A DNA stretch of 64,000 nucleotides. Origin: Nostocoides sp. Soil756 (GTDB taxonomy: Bacteria; Actinomycetota; Actinomycetes; Actinomycetales; Dermatophilaceae). Below are positions 1 through 10,213 of this stretch, in pieces. The first letter of the stretch is position 1, and the number at the start of each line of letters is the position of its first letter. Position numbers and translations under genes: made by a program. The notes beneath the pieces are model-generated. The model saw only the letters and a list, made by a program, of their open reading frames with translations. It made no database searches and had not been told where the DNA came from. The stretch is from positions 349,959-413,958 of the forward strand of contig NZ_LMSE01000001.1 of assembly GCF_001428065.1 (NCBI RefSeq), written 5' to 3'.

Positions 1-97
1 CGTCGCTGATCGCGCCGCTCAGCTGCTCGGCGAGCTGGTGGTACAGCGGCACGGGTGAGTCACGGTCGATACGGACGTCCACCAGGTGCGTGCTCAC
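1..97 (-). CDS. GntR-family transcriptional regulator, N-terminal fragment (probable inositol regulator)
   Basis: Only the first 32 codons are in the window; the gene runs off the left edge. From a GTG at 97 the translation contains the block SPVPLYHQLAEQLSGAIS, the typical opening of a GntR winged-helix domain just before the helix-turn-helix. The gene diverges from iolC, with about 180 bp between the starts that hold an operator-like site. In Corynebacterium glutamicum the GntR protein IolR sits next to iolC and represses inositol genes, so this is a good candidate for the regulon's repressor; that role is inferred from position. The start is uncertain: in-frame GTG codons also occur at 106 and 124, and none has a convincing Shine-Dalgarno sequence. 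Confidence 0.8.
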   Translation of the reverse strand, partial: MSTHLVDVRIDRDSPVPLYHQLAEQLSGAISD

Positions 98-176
98 GAG
101 GAGCACTGTAGACAGTTCCGGCACGCATGTCCGGACCCCTCCGTTGTCCTTTCCTCCGGAGGTTTTGAGATCAGAA

Positions 177-186
177 TGTTAGGACA
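177..186 (-). promoter_or_regulatory. Operator-like site TGTCCTAACA between GntR regulator and iolC
   Basis: The minus strand reads TGTCCTAACA, matching the decamer found near other inositol transcription units in this window (about 6579, 9298, 19201, 21704). It fits, from memory, the C. glutamicum IolR consensus KGWCHTRACA. It lies in the divergent regulator/iolC intergenic region, so it could control both, including autoregulation. A TTGACA at 191-196 may be a -35 element for iolC, but I see no clear -10. Confidence 0.6.
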
Positions 187-275
187 ATTGCTTGACAGTG
201 TGTTCGTCCCCCGGTCAGAGTGGGTGGACGGATGCGCCCCGGAGGCATGTGGCGCTCGACACGAAGGAGTGCCGG

Positions 276-1262
276 ATGCGGATCGGTCAGGCAGGGACGC
301 CACAGGGCGCACCCGACCTCCTGGCCATCGGTCGCACCGGGGTCGACGTCTACCCTCTCGAGCACGGGGTGGGCCTGGAGGACGTCCAGACCTTCAAGAA
401 GTTCCTCGGGGGAAGCGCGACCAACGTGGCGGTCGCCACGGCCCGCCACGGCCGGCGCGTCGCGCTCGTCACCAAGGTGGGCGACGACCCCTTCGGCCGC
501 TACGTCCGCCGCGAGGCCGCCCGGCTGGGGGTGGACCCCCGGTACGTGTCGGTCGTGAAAGGCGCCGGGCCCCCGACGCCGGTCACCTTCTGCGAGGTCT
601 TCCCCCCGGACGACTTCCCGCTCCACTTCTACCGCTACCCCGTCGCCCCGGACCTGCTGCTGACCACCGACGACCTCCCCCTCGACGCCGTGCGCGAGGC
701 GCAGGTGTTCTGGGCGACCGTCACCGGCCTGTCCCAGGAGCCGTCGCGCAGCACGCACTTCGCGGCCTGGGAGGCGCGCGGACGCCGCCGGCACACCGTC
801 CTCGACCTCGACTACCGCCCGATGTTCTGGAGCGAGCCCGCCGAGGCCCGCGAGCAGGTCGGCCGCGCCCTGGAGCACGTGACGGTCGCGGTGGGCAACC
901 GTGAGGAGTGCGAGGTCGCGGTCGGTGAGACCGACAGCGGACGCGCCACCGACGCCCTTCTCGACCGCGGGATCGAGCTGGCCGTGGTCAAGCAGGGACC
1001 CCGGGGGGTGCTGGCCGCCACCCGTGACGAGCGGATCGAGGTGGCGCCCACCCCGATCAGAGTCGTCAACGGGCTCGGGGCCGGGGACGCCTTCGGCGGG
1101 GCGCTGGTGCACGGTCTGCTCGCCGGGTGGGACCTGCGCCGCACCGTGGAGTTCGCGAGCGTCGCCGGGGCCATCGTCGCCGCGCGGCTCGAGTGCTCCA
1201 CGGCGATGCCGACGACGTACGAGGTCGAGGCCGTCCTCGCCGAGCGGGAGGCCGGGTCGTGA
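276..1262 (+). CDS. iolC: 5-dehydro-2-deoxygluconokinase IolC (copy 1)
   Basis: A PfkB/ribokinase-family kinase of 328 residues that phosphorylates 2-deoxy-5-keto-D-gluconate at C6 in myo-inositol degradation. Near the N-terminus is the family's substrate-binding stretch with FLGGSATNVAVATARHG, and the C-terminal anion-hole signature GLGAGDAFGG places the catalytic Asp near residue 271. The ATG at 276 is preferred over an in-frame upstream ATG at 192 because GAAGGAG lies about 7 nt before it and the family begins near DLLAIGRTGVDVYP. It is the first gene of an operon; its stop overlaps the next GTG by 4 bp. A second homologue lies at 11197-12183. Confidence 0.9.
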   Translation: MRIGQAGTPQGAPDLLAIGRTGVDVYPLEHGVGLEDVQTFKKFLGGSATNVAVATARHGRRVALVTKVGDDPFGRYVRREAARLGVDPRYVSVVKGAGPPTPVTFCEVFPPDDFPLHFYRYPVAPDLLLTTDDLPLDAVREAQVFWATVTGLSQEPSRSTHFAAWEARGRRRHTVLDLDYRPMFWSEPAEAREQVGRALEHVTVAVGNREECEVAVGETDSGRATDALLDRGIELAVVKQGPRGVLAATRDERIEVAPTPIRVVNGLGAGDAFGGALVHGLLAGWDLRRTVEFASVAGAIVAARLECSTAMPTTYEVEAVLAEREAGS

Positions 1263-2155
1263 GCCCTTTCCACCCCGTGTCCCGGGCGGATCTGAGCACC
1301 GTCCGCGCCGGCGCCGCCCACCGCATCGGCGAGGCGTGGGACGCCCGACGGCGCCGCCCCCTGCTGGGTGACGACGGCCGGCTCCTGGTCGTCGCGGCCG
1401 ACCACCCGGCCCGCGGCGCCCTCGGGGTCCGCCAGGACGCGATGGCGATGGCCAGCCGCTCCGACTTCCTCGACCGCCTCGCGACGGCCGTCTCCCGCCC
1501 CGGGGTCGACGGCGTGCTCGGCACCGCGGACGTGCTCGACGACCTGCTGCTGCTCGGCGCGCTGGAGGGCAAGGTGGTCATCGGCTCGATGAACCGCGGC
1601 GGTCTCCAGGGCGCGGTCTTCGAGCTCGACGACCGCTTCACCGGGTACACGGCCGACGAGATCGCGGCGCGGGGGCTCGAGGGCGGCAAGATGCTCACCC
1701 GGATCGCCCTCGGCGACCCCGGTACCGCCGGGACCCTCGAGGCCAGTGCGCGGGCCATCACCGACCTGGCCGCCCGAGGGCTGATGGCGATGGTCGAGCC
1801 GTTCTGGTCGGTGCTCGAGGACGGCCGGGTGCGCAACCTGCTCGACCCCGACTCCACGATCCGGTCGATCCACGTCGCGTCGGGCCTCGGCGCCTCGAGC
1901 GCCCATACCTGGCTCAAGCTGCCCGTCGTCGACGACCTGCCGCGCGTCATGGACGCCACGACGCTGCCCACCCTGCTGCTCGGCGGCGATCCCCAGGGCC
2001 ACCCCGACGACAGCTACGCCGCGTGGGCCCGGGCGCTCGAGATCCCGGCGGTCCGCGGCCTCGTCGTCGGGCGCGCGCTGCTCTACCCCCCGGGGGGCGA
2101 CGTCGCCGCGGCCGTCGACATCGCGGCCGACCTCGTCCACGGAGCGCGCCGATGA
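1259..2155 (+). CDS. Cgl0159-like (beta/alpha)8 aldolase (copy 1)
   Basis: A 298-residue TIM-barrel protein that I recognise as the family next to iolC in actinobacterial inositol clusters (Cgl0159 of C. glutamicum). Features shared with the second copy at 12176 include a DDGR...AADH..RG opening, VDGVLG.ADVL, NRGG, TWLKLP and GRALLYP. Lys220 in TWLKLP is a candidate Schiff-base lysine. No IolJ-type class II aldolase is present in the locus, so this protein probably cleaves 2-deoxy-5-keto-gluconate 6-phosphate to malonate semialdehyde and DHAP; that is an inference. The GTG start overlaps the iolC stop (GTGA), indicating translational coupling. An upstream ATG at 1127 lies inside iolC and is not used. 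Confidence 0.8.
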   Translation: MSPFHPVSRADLSTVRAGAAHRIGEAWDARRRRPLLGDDGRLLVVAADHPARGALGVRQDAMAMASRSDFLDRLATAVSRPGVDGVLGTADVLDDLLLLGALEGKVVIGSMNRGGLQGAVFELDDRFTGYTADEIAARGLEGGKMLTRIALGDPGTAGTLEASARAITDLAARGLMAMVEPFWSVLEDGRVRNLLDPDSTIRSIHVASGLGASSAHTWLKLPVVDDLPRVMDATTLPTLLLGGDPQGHPDDSYAAWARALEIPAVRGLVVGRALLYPPGGDVAAAVDIAADLVHGARR

Positions 2156-2352
2156 GCCGCGCCGGGACCGACCTGCTCGTCCCCGCCCCCGCCAGGGGGT
2201 GGAGGGCCCCGGCCGGTCCGGCCGGCCGGCCGGCCTCGACGACCCGGGCCCACGAGGCCCACCACCGACCCCGGGCCGCGCCGCGGCCCCCCGTCGCGCT
2301 CGCGGAGGTCCCCGACCGGGGCCCGCGCGGGAGGGGGGAGGAGACGGGCTGA
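2152..2352 (+). other. Short open frame overlapping the aldolase stop; possible remnant, not a convincing gene
   Basis: An ATG overlaps the aldolase stop codon (ATGA) and opens 66 codons rich in Arg, Pro and Ala with no recognisable domain. In the second cluster the equivalent aldolase is followed, with the same 4-bp overlap, by iolB, so this could be the decayed start of an iolB copy; resemblance is limited to a few residues near the start. It may equally be chance in GC-rich DNA. The rest of the 307-bp gap (2156-2462) shows only the hairpin before the transporter gene and presumably the promoter for the transporter. Confidence 0.2.
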
Positions 2353-2424
2353 GCGGCCATCGGCGGCCCGTCCCAGCACCCCAGGACCCACTCCGCAGGA
2401 CCAGCAGTACCCATCCACACGACG

Positions 2425-2441
2425 CCGCTTCGACGAAGCGG
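2425..2441 (+). other. Hairpin upstream of the substrate-binding protein gene
   Basis: CCGCTTC GAC GAAGCGG forms a perfect 7-bp stem with a 3-nt loop, ending about 8 nt before the GAAAGG Shine-Dalgarno region of the lipoprotein gene. It has no T-run and is too short for a typical terminator; it could stabilise the 5' end of the transporter mRNA or be incidental. Confidence 0.3.
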
Positions 2442-2462
2442 TGATGTTCGAAAGGCACCTCG

Positions 2463-3458
2463 ATGATTCGCAAGAAGACCACCGCGGCGGTAGCGATCGC
2501 GCTGGCCACCGCGCTCTCCCTCGCCGCCTGCTCCTCCTCCGGGGGCAAGCAGGAGACCACGTCCGGCGGCAGCAACGCGGGCGTCGCCGACACCCCGAAG
2601 ATGACCGTCGCCATGATCACCCACCAGGCCCCGGGCGACACGTTCTGGGACATCATCCGCAAGGGTGCCGAGGCCGCCGCGGCCAAGGACAACATCAACC
2701 TGGACTACTCCAACGACCCCGACGCCACCAAGCAGGCCCAGCTCATCCAGGCCGCCATCGACAAGAAGGTCGACGGCATCGCCGTCACCGACCCGAACAC
2801 CGGCGCCCTCGGCTCGGCCATCAAGGCGGCGGTCGCGGCCGGCATCCCGGTGACCATGTTCAACGCCGGCGGCAACGACGCGCTCGGGCTCGGTGCCATC
2901 GGCTACTTCGGCCAGGGCGAGTTCGAGGCCGGCGTCGGCGCCGGCAAGAAGATCGTCTCCGAGGGTGGCAAGAACATCCTCTGTGTGATCCAGGAGCAGG
3001 GCCAGCAGCAGCTCGAGGACCGCTGCGACGGCGTCATCAAGGGCGCCGAGGGCGCCAAGGTCTCGCGTCTGTACGTCAACGGCCGGGACGACTCGGCGGT
3101 CACCACCTCGATCCAGGCCAAGCTGACCGAGGACCCGAGCATCGACTGGGTGCTCGCCCTGGGTGCGCCGTTCGCCCTCGACGCCGTCAAGTCGGTCCAG
3201 CAGGCCGGCAGCAAGGCCAAGATCGGCACCTTCGACACCAACAAGGAGCTCGTCGGCGCCATCAAGGACGGCAAGGTCGCCTTCGCGATCGACCAGCAGC
3301 CCTACCTCCAGGGCTACCTGGCCGTCGACGCGCTGTGGCTCTACAACACCAACGGCAACACCATCGGCGGCGGCGAGAACGTCGCGACCGGCCCCGCGTT
3401 CATCGACGCCTCCAACGTCGAGAAGGTCGCGAAGTTCGCGGCCAACGGGACCCGGTGA
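2463..3458 (+). CDS. Sugar/inositol ABC transporter substrate-binding lipoprotein
   Basis: A 331-residue periplasmic-binding-protein-like domain (type 1, RbsB/CUT2 class). The signal peptide ends in a lipobox LSLAAC with Cys23, followed by a Ser/Gly-rich linker, so it should be lipid-anchored outside the membrane. The mature part starts with a ribose-binding-type strand (MTVAMITHQAPGDTFWDIIRKG) and carries VDGIAVTDPN and GTFDTNKELVGAI blocks. It is followed closely by a permease and an ATPase. Position between iolC/aldolase and iolG makes inositol or a related polyol the likely ligand; sequence alone does not prove it. GAAAGG lies about 8 nt upstream of the ATG. Confidence 0.85.
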   Translation: MIRKKTTAAVAIALATALSLAACSSSGGKQETTSGGSNAGVADTPKMTVAMITHQAPGDTFWDIIRKGAEAAAAKDNINLDYSNDPDATKQAQLIQAAIDKKVDGIAVTDPNTGALGSAIKAAVAAGIPVTMFNAGGNDALGLGAIGYFGQGEFEAGVGAGKKIVSEGGKNILCVIQEQGQQQLEDRCDGVIKGAEGAKVSRLYVNGRDDSAVTTSIQAKLTEDPSIDWVLALGAPFALDAVKSVQQAGSKAKIGTFDTNKELVGAIKDGKVAFAIDQQPYLQGYLAVDALWLYNTNGNTIGGGENVATGPAFIDASNVEKVAKFAANGTR

Positions 3459-3464
3459 CCTGAG

Positions 3465-4502
3465 GTGTCCAACGTCACGACCACACCCGCCGACGACCGG
3501 GTCGGCACCCGTTCCTCGTTCTCCACGACCCTCGCCCGGCCGGAGGTGGGGGCCCTGCTGGCTGCCATCGCCGTCGCCGTGCTCTTCTTCGCGGTCGCCC
3601 CGGCGTTCCGCAACGTCGGGAACATCGGGACGATCCTCTACGGCTCCTCGACGATCGGCATCATGGCCGTCGTCGTCGCGCTGCTGATGATCGGCGGCGA
3701 GTTCGACCTGTCGGCGGGTGTGGCCGTGACGACCTCCGCGCTGATGGCCGCCCACACGGCGTGGTACTTCAGCCTCAACGTGTGGGTCGGCATCGGGGCG
3801 GCGCTCGTGCTGTCCCTCGCGATCGGCGCCTTCAACGGGTGGCTGCTCCACAAGACCGGGTTGCCGAGCTTCCTGGTGACCCTCGGGACGTTCTTCGTCC
3901 TGCAGGGTGCGAACCTCGCGATGACCCGGCTCATCGCGGGCGGTGTGTCGTCGAACGCGCTCAACGACCTCGACGGCTTCGACAGCGCCCACGCCGTGTT
4001 CGCCTCGTCCGTGACCCTCGGGCCGGTCGAGGTGAAGATCCCGGTCATCTACTGGATCGTGATGGCCGTCATCGCCGGCGCGCTGCTGCTGCGCACCCAC
4101 TACGGCAACTGGATCTTCGCCGTCGGCGGCGACTCGGCGGCCGCGCGCGCCGTCGGGGTGCCCGTCACCGCCACGAAGGTCTTCCTCTTCATGGGGGTCG
4201 GCTTCGGCGCCTGGGTGCTCGGCATGCACAACCTCTTCGAGTACAACAACGTGCAGTCGGGCCAGGGCGTCGGCTACGAGTTCGTCTACATCATCGCGGC
4301 CGTCATCGGCGGGTGCACCCTCACCGGGGGGTACGGCTCCGTCGTCGGAGCCGCCATCGGGGCGCTGATCTTCGGGATGACCCAGCTCGGCATCACCTAC
4401 GCCGGCTGGAACGTCGACTGGTTCAAGACCTTCCTCGGCGTCATGCTCATCGCCTCGGTGCTGGTCAACATGTACGTCAAGCGGAAGGCGGAGGGCCGAT
4501 GA
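3465..4502 (+). CDS. ABC transporter permease (CUT2/RbsC-type), inositol importer
   Basis: A 345-residue polytopic membrane protein of the BPD_transp_2 family. Residues 1-25 are a polar cytoplasmic start, then several hydrophobic helices. The conserved stretch [19 protein letters not shown] matches the signature near the second to third helix of RbsC-like permeases, and [16 protein letters not shown] and [20 protein letters not shown] are also family blocks. It begins with GTG 7 bp after the lipoprotein stop and its own stop overlaps the ATPase start (ATGA). It should form a homodimeric pore with the adjacent ATPase. Confidence 0.85.
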   Translation: MSNVTTTPADDRVGTRSSFSTTLARPEVGALLAAIAVAVLFFAVAPAFRNVGNIGTILYGSSTIGIMAVVVALLMIGGEFDLSAGVAVTTSALMAAHTAWYFSLNVWVGIGAALVLSLAIGAFNGWLLHKTGLPSFLVTLGTFFVLQGANLAMTRLIAGGVSSNALNDLDGFDSAHAVFASSVTLGPVEVKIPVIYWIVMAVIAGALLLRTHYGNWIFAVGGDSAAARAVGVPVTATKVFLFMGVGFGAWVLGMHNLFEYNNVQSGQGVGYEFVYIIAAVIGGCTLTGGYGSVVGAAIGALIFGMTQLGITYAGWNVDWFKTFLGVMLIASVLVNMYVKRKAEGR

Positions 4503-5380
4503 GCGCGCTCGAGGACACCACGGTCGACCGGAGCACCACGCCCGTCCTGGAGCTGGTCGACTGCGGCAAGCACTACGGCAACGTCCACGCGCTGCGCGGG
4601 GTGAACCTCAGCGTCCGCCAGGGCGAGGTCACCTGCGTGCTCGGCGACAACGGAGCCGGCAAGTCCACCCTCATCAAGATCATCTCGGGCCTGCACGACT
4701 ACACCGAGGGCTCGATGAAGCTCAACGGCATCGTGCGCCAGTTCAACTCCCCGCGCGTCGCCCAGGCGCTCGGCATCGCCACGGTGTACCAGGACCTCGC
4801 GCTCGCCCCGCTCATGTCGGTGTGGCGCAACTTCTTCCTCGGCAACGAGGTCCGCAAGGGCCCGTTCCTCGCCATCCCCGAGATGAAGCGGGTCGCCGGG
4901 GAGGAGCTGACCAAGATGGGGATCGTCATCCCCGACCTCGACCGGCCGGTCAGCAGCCTCTCGGGCGGCCAGCGGCAGGTCATCGCGATCGCCCGGGCGA
5001 TCTACTTCGGGGCCAAGGTCATCATCCTCGACGAGCCGACGGCGGCCCTGGGCGTCAAGCAGTCGGGCGTCGTCCTCAAGTACATCGTCAAGGCACGCGA
5101 CGCGGGGCTCGGGGTCATCTTCATCACCCACAACCCGCACCACGCGTACCTCGTCGGCAACCACTTCGTCATCCTCAAGCTGGGCCGCGTCGTGCTCGAC
5201 GCGCGCCGTGACGAGCTGACCCTGGAGCAGCTGACCGGCGAGATGGCCGGCGGCCAGGAGCTCGCCGAGCTGAGCCACGAGCTCCAGGGCCAGGACCCGA
5301 GCGGGGCCGCGCCGGCGGCGGAGGCCGCGCCCGACCGCACCGGAGACGCCGGCCCCGCGCGGGAGGAGAAGAGGACGTGA
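4499..5380 (+). CDS. ABC transporter ATP-binding protein (single-domain), inositol importer
   Basis: A 293-residue ATPase with one nucleotide-binding domain: Walker A GDNGAGKS at residues 49-56, signature LSGGQRQ, Walker [13 protein letters not shown] and a switch His in FITHN. Most sugar importers of this class (RbsA, XylG) use a tandem ATPase of about 500 residues; this one is half that length, resembling the FrcA-type short form and presumably acting as a dimer. The last ~35 residues are a low-complexity Ala/Pro/Glu tail. The ATG overlaps the permease stop, and the stop overlaps the iolG start, so the genes are translationally coupled. Confidence 0.85.
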   Translation: MSALEDTTVDRSTTPVLELVDCGKHYGNVHALRGVNLSVRQGEVTCVLGDNGAGKSTLIKIISGLHDYTEGSMKLNGIVRQFNSPRVAQALGIATVYQDLALAPLMSVWRNFFLGNEVRKGPFLAIPEMKRVAGEELTKMGIVIPDLDRPVSSLSGGQRQVIAIARAIYFGAKVIILDEPTAALGVKQSGVVLKYIVKARDAGLGVIFITHNPHHAYLVGNHFVILKLGRVVLDARRDELTLEQLTGEMAGGQELAELSHELQGQDPSGAAPAAEAAPDRTGDAGPAREEKRT

Positions 5381-6402
5381 GCGAGCCGGAGCTGCGCGTC
5401 GGGATCATCGGCGTCGGGATGATGGGCGCCGACCACGCGGAGCGGGTCGCCCGCCGTGTCTCGGGGGCCCGGCTGGTGGCCGTGTCCGACCCGGACACCG
5501 CCCGGGCCGGCGCCCTCGCCGCTCGCTTCGACGGGGTGCGGGCGATCGGGGACCCGCTGGACCTCGTGGCTGACGACGACGTGGACGCGGTCGTCATCGC
5601 GTCGCCGGGTTTCGCCCACGAGGAGCAGGTGCTCGCCTGTCTCGAGCACGGCAAGCCGACACTCTGCGAGAAGCCGCTGACGATGGACGGCGACTCCTCC
5701 CTCCGCCTCGTCGAGGCCGAGGCGGCCGGTGGTCGCCCGCTGGTCCAGCTCGGGTTCATGCGCCGCTTCGACCCGGAGTACGCGCGGCTCAAGGCGCTGC
5801 TGGACTCCCAGCGGTTCGGGCGGCTCCTCGTGCTGCACAACACCCACCGCAACAAGGACGTCCCGGACTCCTTCCGCTCCGAGATGATCGTGCGCGACAG
5901 CCTCGTCCACGAGGTCGACGTCGCCCGCTTCCTCTTCGGCGAGGAGATCACCGAGGTCACGGTGTACTGCCCGACCCCCACCAGCGCGGCGGCCGAGGGG
6001 GTCGCGGACCCCCAGGTCTCGGTCTTCCGGATGGCCGGGGGCGCCGTCGTCACCAACGAGGTCTTCGTCCGCAACCAGGTGGGCTACGAGGTCCGCTGCG
6101 AGGCGGTGTGCGAACGTGGCACCGCGATCGCCGGCCGCCCGTGGGGCGACCTCTACACGACGACCACCGACGGGGGCGGGGCTTGGGGCGGGACGGTGCC
6201 CCCGGACTTCACGGCCCGGTTCGCCACCGCCTACGACCTCGAGCTCCAGGCGTGGGCCGACTCGGCCCGCCGGGGTGAGGTCGTCGGCCCCACGACGTGG
6301 GACGGCTACGCCGCGACCGTCGTCTGCGAGGCGGGGATGGAGTCCCTGGCCTCCGGGGGGCCGGTGACCGTCCGTCTCGTCGCTCGCGGGCCGCGGAGGT
6401 GA
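5377..6402 (+). CDS. iolG: Inositol 2-dehydrogenase IolG (Gfo/Idh/MocA family)
   Basis: A 341-residue NAD-dependent dehydrogenase that would oxidise myo-inositol to 2-keto-myo-inositol, the first pathway step. The N-terminal Rossmann fold has GIIGVGMMG, the family CEKP motif gives Lys99, and the catalytic segment HEVDVARF (His178, Asp181) is typical of inositol dehydrogenases. It starts with GTG overlapping the ATPase stop by 4 bp after a purine-rich GGAGGAGAAGAG. Of the four Gfo/Idh/MocA genes in the window, this one is most like classical bacterial IolG, and its coupling to the importer supports that. Confidence 0.85.
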   Translation: MSEPELRVGIIGVGMMGADHAERVARRVSGARLVAVSDPDTARAGALAARFDGVRAIGDPLDLVADDDVDAVVIASPGFAHEEQVLACLEHGKPTLCEKPLTMDGDSSLRLVEAEAAGGRPLVQLGFMRRFDPEYARLKALLDSQRFGRLLVLHNTHRNKDVPDSFRSEMIVRDSLVHEVDVARFLFGEEITEVTVYCPTPTSAAAEGVADPQVSVFRMAGGAVVTNEVFVRNQVGYEVRCEAVCERGTAIAGRPWGDLYTTTTDGGGAWGGTVPPDFTARFATAYDLELQAWADSARRGEVVGPTTWDGYAATVVCEAGMESLASGGPVTVRLVARGPRR

Positions 6403-6578
6403 GGCTCGGGTGACGTTCGCTCGCGACCCCTCCCGGGTCCGAGCGGCGACCCCGGCGGACCCGCGGGCCCCGGAGCCGCTACCTGCCCGGCGGCATCGAG
6501 GGCTATCTTGCGCAGTGGAGGTCCCCGACCGGATCCGGGGTTCCCGCGCCGGTTCGCCCCACACCGTGCATGTTAACA

Positions 6579-6588
6579 TGTAAGTACA
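6579..6588 (-). promoter_or_regulatory. Operator-like site upstream of iolA
   Basis: The minus strand reads TGTACTTACA within AATGTACTTACATG, one base from the TGTCCTTACA form found at 9298 and 21704. A small palindrome TGTTAACA abuts it at 6571-6578. The site ends 23 bp before the iolA ATG, a position suited to blocking transcription. The 209-bp gap between iolG and iolA otherwise shows no gene. Confidence 0.5.
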
Positions 6589-6611
6589 TTCACACCCCGC
6601 GGAGGATCACC

Positions 6612-8114
<1,503 letters not shown>

Positions 8115-8141
8115 GCGGTGCCCGGGCCACGAGCCCGCGGA

Positions 8142-8172
8142 AAGGCCCCGGACCCTCGCGGTCCGGGGCCTT
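8142..8172. terminator. Bidirectional terminator between iolA and transaldolase gene
   Basis: A perfect 13-bp stem, AAGGCCCCGGACC paired with GGTCCGGGGCCTT around a 5-nt loop, lies between convergent iolA and the transaldolase-family gene. A/T ends flank both arms, so it could work in both directions. Confidence 0.75.
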
Positions 8173-8181
8173 CGGCGTAGC

Positions 8182-9273
8182 TCAGGGCGCGGGCGTGATG
8201 ACGTCGCGCACGAGCTGGTCGAGCTCCTCGTCGGCGGCGAGGAACTGGCGCAGCGTCTTGCGGGTCGCCCCGAAGGTGTCGAACTCCGCCGGCGACATCC
8301 CGTCGGGCTCGTAGGCGCGCCGGAAGTCCTCGATCCGCTCGAGCGAGGCGATGATCTCGGGCGCGACGGGCTCGTCGATCCGCGGCGTGGGCTCGATCCC
8401 GGACTCCTGGAACCGCTGCTGCCAAGCGAAGGGCGGGGAGAGCACGAGGTCGCCCCCGACGAGCTCGGTCCACTGCAGCTGGTTGCGGTAGGCGGCGGCC
8501 AGCACGCGGGCGCGCAGCCCGCGCTCGCGGAACAGCGTGTAGGCGCGCTTGACGGCGGCGACGCCGGCCCACTCGAGGTGCGCGGGGTCGATGTCGAGGC
8601 CGTCGCGGGCCACGACCTCCTTGAGCCAGTCGTCGAGCCGGCCCACCATGATCGTGACGACCGGCCCGGTGCCGCTGACGTCGTGGCCTTCGGCCTCGCG
8701 GCGGCGCAGGCCGCGCTCGATGGCCTCCCCGGCGGCCAGCGCCTGGGGCACGGTGAAGGACACGGTGACGTTGATGTCGACGCCGCGGTAGGTCGCCTCC
8801 TCGATGGCCTCGATGCCGACCTCGGTGGCGGGGATCTTGACGATGATGTTCGGCGCCAGCGAGGCGAAGTGCTCGGCCTGGTCGGCGAGGGCGGTGGCCG
8901 AGCGGCGCAGGCGCGGGTCGGTCTGCATCGAGCACCGGCCGTTGCGGCCGCGGTGCTCGGCGAAGACGGGCTCGAGCAGGCGCGCCGCCTCGAGCGAGAC
9001 CTCCTCGACGACGAGCCAGCCGATCTCGGACTCGGTCGCGGTGGGCCGCTCCGCCGCGATCTCGGCGATGCGGGCCTCCCAGCGCGCCTGGTCGCCGCGG
9101 ATGGCGGCGAGGGCGATCACGGGGTTGCAGGTGGCACCGACGGCCCCCCATCCGATGGCCGTCGCCAGCTCGGTGGGATCGGCACTGTCGTTCCACAGTG
9201 CCGTGGGGGTGGTCTCGGTCATCGTCCGCAGCGGCGTGCGCGCTCCGGACGTGGCCTCGGTTGCGCTCGCCAT
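8182..9273 (-). CDS. Transaldolase-family protein
   Basis: A 363-residue protein of the transaldolase/fructose-6-phosphate aldolase superfamily. Lys146 in NIIVKIPAT is the expected Schiff-base lysine, and the next strand (GVDINVTVSFTVPQA) is also family-typical. GATCNPVIAL near residue 47 corresponds to the usual N-terminal block. Its role in an inositol locus is not established: it may be a true transaldolase or a dedicated aldolase for a side-path sugar phosphate. The ATG follows GAGGGAGA and has an operator 25-34 bp upstream shared with the divergent isomerase gene, so it is probably part of the same regulon. Confidence 0.8.
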   Translation of the reverse strand: MASATEATSGARTPLRTMTETTPTALWNDSADPTELATAIGWGAVGATCNPVIALAAIRGDQARWEARIAEIAAERPTATESEIGWLVVEEVSLEAARLLEPVFAEHRGRNGRCSMQTDPRLRRSATALADQAEHFASLAPNIIVKIPATEVGIEAIEEATYRGVDINVTVSFTVPQALAAGEAIERGLRRREAEGHDVSGTGPVVTIMVGRLDDWLKEVVARDGLDIDPAHLEWAGVAAVKRAYTLFRERGLRARVLAAAYRNQLQWTELVGGDLVLSPPFAWQQRFQESGIEPTPRIDEPVAPEIIASLERIEDFRRAYEPDGMSPAEFDTFGATRKTLRQFLAADEELDQLVRDVITPAP

Positions 9274-9290
9274 GTCGTCTCCCTCGATGT

Positions 9291-9314
9291 GTCTAAATGT
9301 CCTTACATATAGAC
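9291..9314. promoter_or_regulatory. Palindromic operator between transaldolase and isomerase genes
   Basis: The core TGTCCTTACA (9298-9307) lies inside a 24-bp imperfect palindrome: arms GTCTA at 9291-9295 and TAGAC at 9310-9314, with inner ATGT and ACAT also symmetrical. It sits between two divergent starts (9273 and 9371), so one bound dimer could control both. It is the most symmetrical copy of the motif in the window. Confidence 0.65.
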
Positions 9315-9370
9315 TAACCTACGAACGAGCGCCGGGAAAGAGCAGCCCGACCCGGACGAGGAGCACGCTG

Positions 9371-10192
9371 ATGACGGTGACGCAGGACCGCGGAGCCCAC
9401 GGACCGTTCACCCTCGCGGTGTGCGCCGAGATGGTCTTCCGCGACCTCCCGGTCACGCAGCGGGTCCGGCGCCTGGTCGACCTCGACGTACAGGTCGAGA
9501 TCTGGGACTGGACCGCCCACGACGTCGACGCCCTCGAGGCCCTGCGCGGGGAGGGTGCGGTGTACTCCTCGATGACGGGCTACGTCCGCGGCGGCCTCGT
9601 CGAGCCGAACGCCGTCGCCGAGCTGCTGGCCACGGCCGAGGAGTCCATCCCGGTCGCTCGGCGCCTCGGCATCCCCCGGCTCAACCTCCACGGCACGGGG
9701 CTCGACGGGCGCGGGCTGCCGGTGGTGCCGGTCCACGAGGTCACGGGCGCCATGTGGCTCGCCGCGCGGGACACCCTCGCGCGCGTCGCCGAGCTCGGCG
9801 AGCGGCACGGGGTGCAGTTCGTCCTCGAGAACCTCAACCTCGCGGTGGACCACCCCGGGGTGCCGTTCGCCCGGGCCGCCGACACCCTGGCGCTGGTCTC
9901 GGCCGTCGACTCCCCGCACCTGCGGATGATGCTCGACCTCTACCACGCGCAGATCGGCGAGGGGAACCTGATCGAGCTCTGCCGCCAGGCGCTGCCCTGG
10001 ATCGGCGAACTCCAGGTGGCCGACGTCCCCGGCCGGTGCGAGCCCGGCAGCGGCGAGATCGCCTACCCCGCGGTGGCGCGGGCGCTCGCGGAGATGGGGT
10101 ACACCGGGACCGTCGGCATGGAGGCCTTCGCGAGCGGCGACTCGACCGCGGCCGTGGAGCGCTTCCGGGAGGCCTTCACCGTCACCGGCTGA
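9371..10192 (+). CDS. TIM-barrel sugar isomerase/epimerase family protein (hydroxypyruvate isomerase-like)
   Basis: A 273-residue AP-endonuclease-2-type TIM barrel. Likely metal-site segments are FVLENLNLAVDHPGVPFA (Glu), MMLDLYHAQI (Asp/His) and the C-terminal GMEAF (Glu), an arrangement resembling hydroxypyruvate isomerase and IolH/IolI/IolE-type proteins. In this context it could interconvert keto-inositols (IolI-like) or act in a branch pathway. The ATG at 9371 is preferred over earlier in-frame starts because they lie across the operator. No strong Shine-Dalgarno is visible. It is followed by a perfect inverted repeat and then iolE. Confidence 0.7.
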   Translation: MTVTQDRGAHGPFTLAVCAEMVFRDLPVTQRVRRLVDLDVQVEIWDWTAHDVDALEALRGEGAVYSSMTGYVRGGLVEPNAVAELLATAEESIPVARRLGIPRLNLHGTGLDGRGLPVVPVHEVTGAMWLAARDTLARVAELGERHGVQFVLENLNLAVDHPGVPFARAADTLALVSAVDSPHLRMMLDLYHAQIGEGNLIELCRQALPWIGELQVADVPGRCEPGSGEIAYPAVARALAEMGYTGTVGMEAFASGDSTAAVERFREAFTVTG

Positions 10193-10213
10193 GACGGAGG
10201 CCGCGTCGAGGAA

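Noticed and set aside
812..2698. Long open frame antisense to iolC, aldolase and transporter gene
   Set aside because: Low-complexity Arg/Gly/Ala translation with no domain; expected by chance in GC-rich DNA opposite genes with GC-rich third positions.
6570..6611. Upstream in-frame ATG for iolA
   Set aside because: Lies over the operator and lacks a ribosome site, while the ATG at 6612 has GGAGGA at good spacing.
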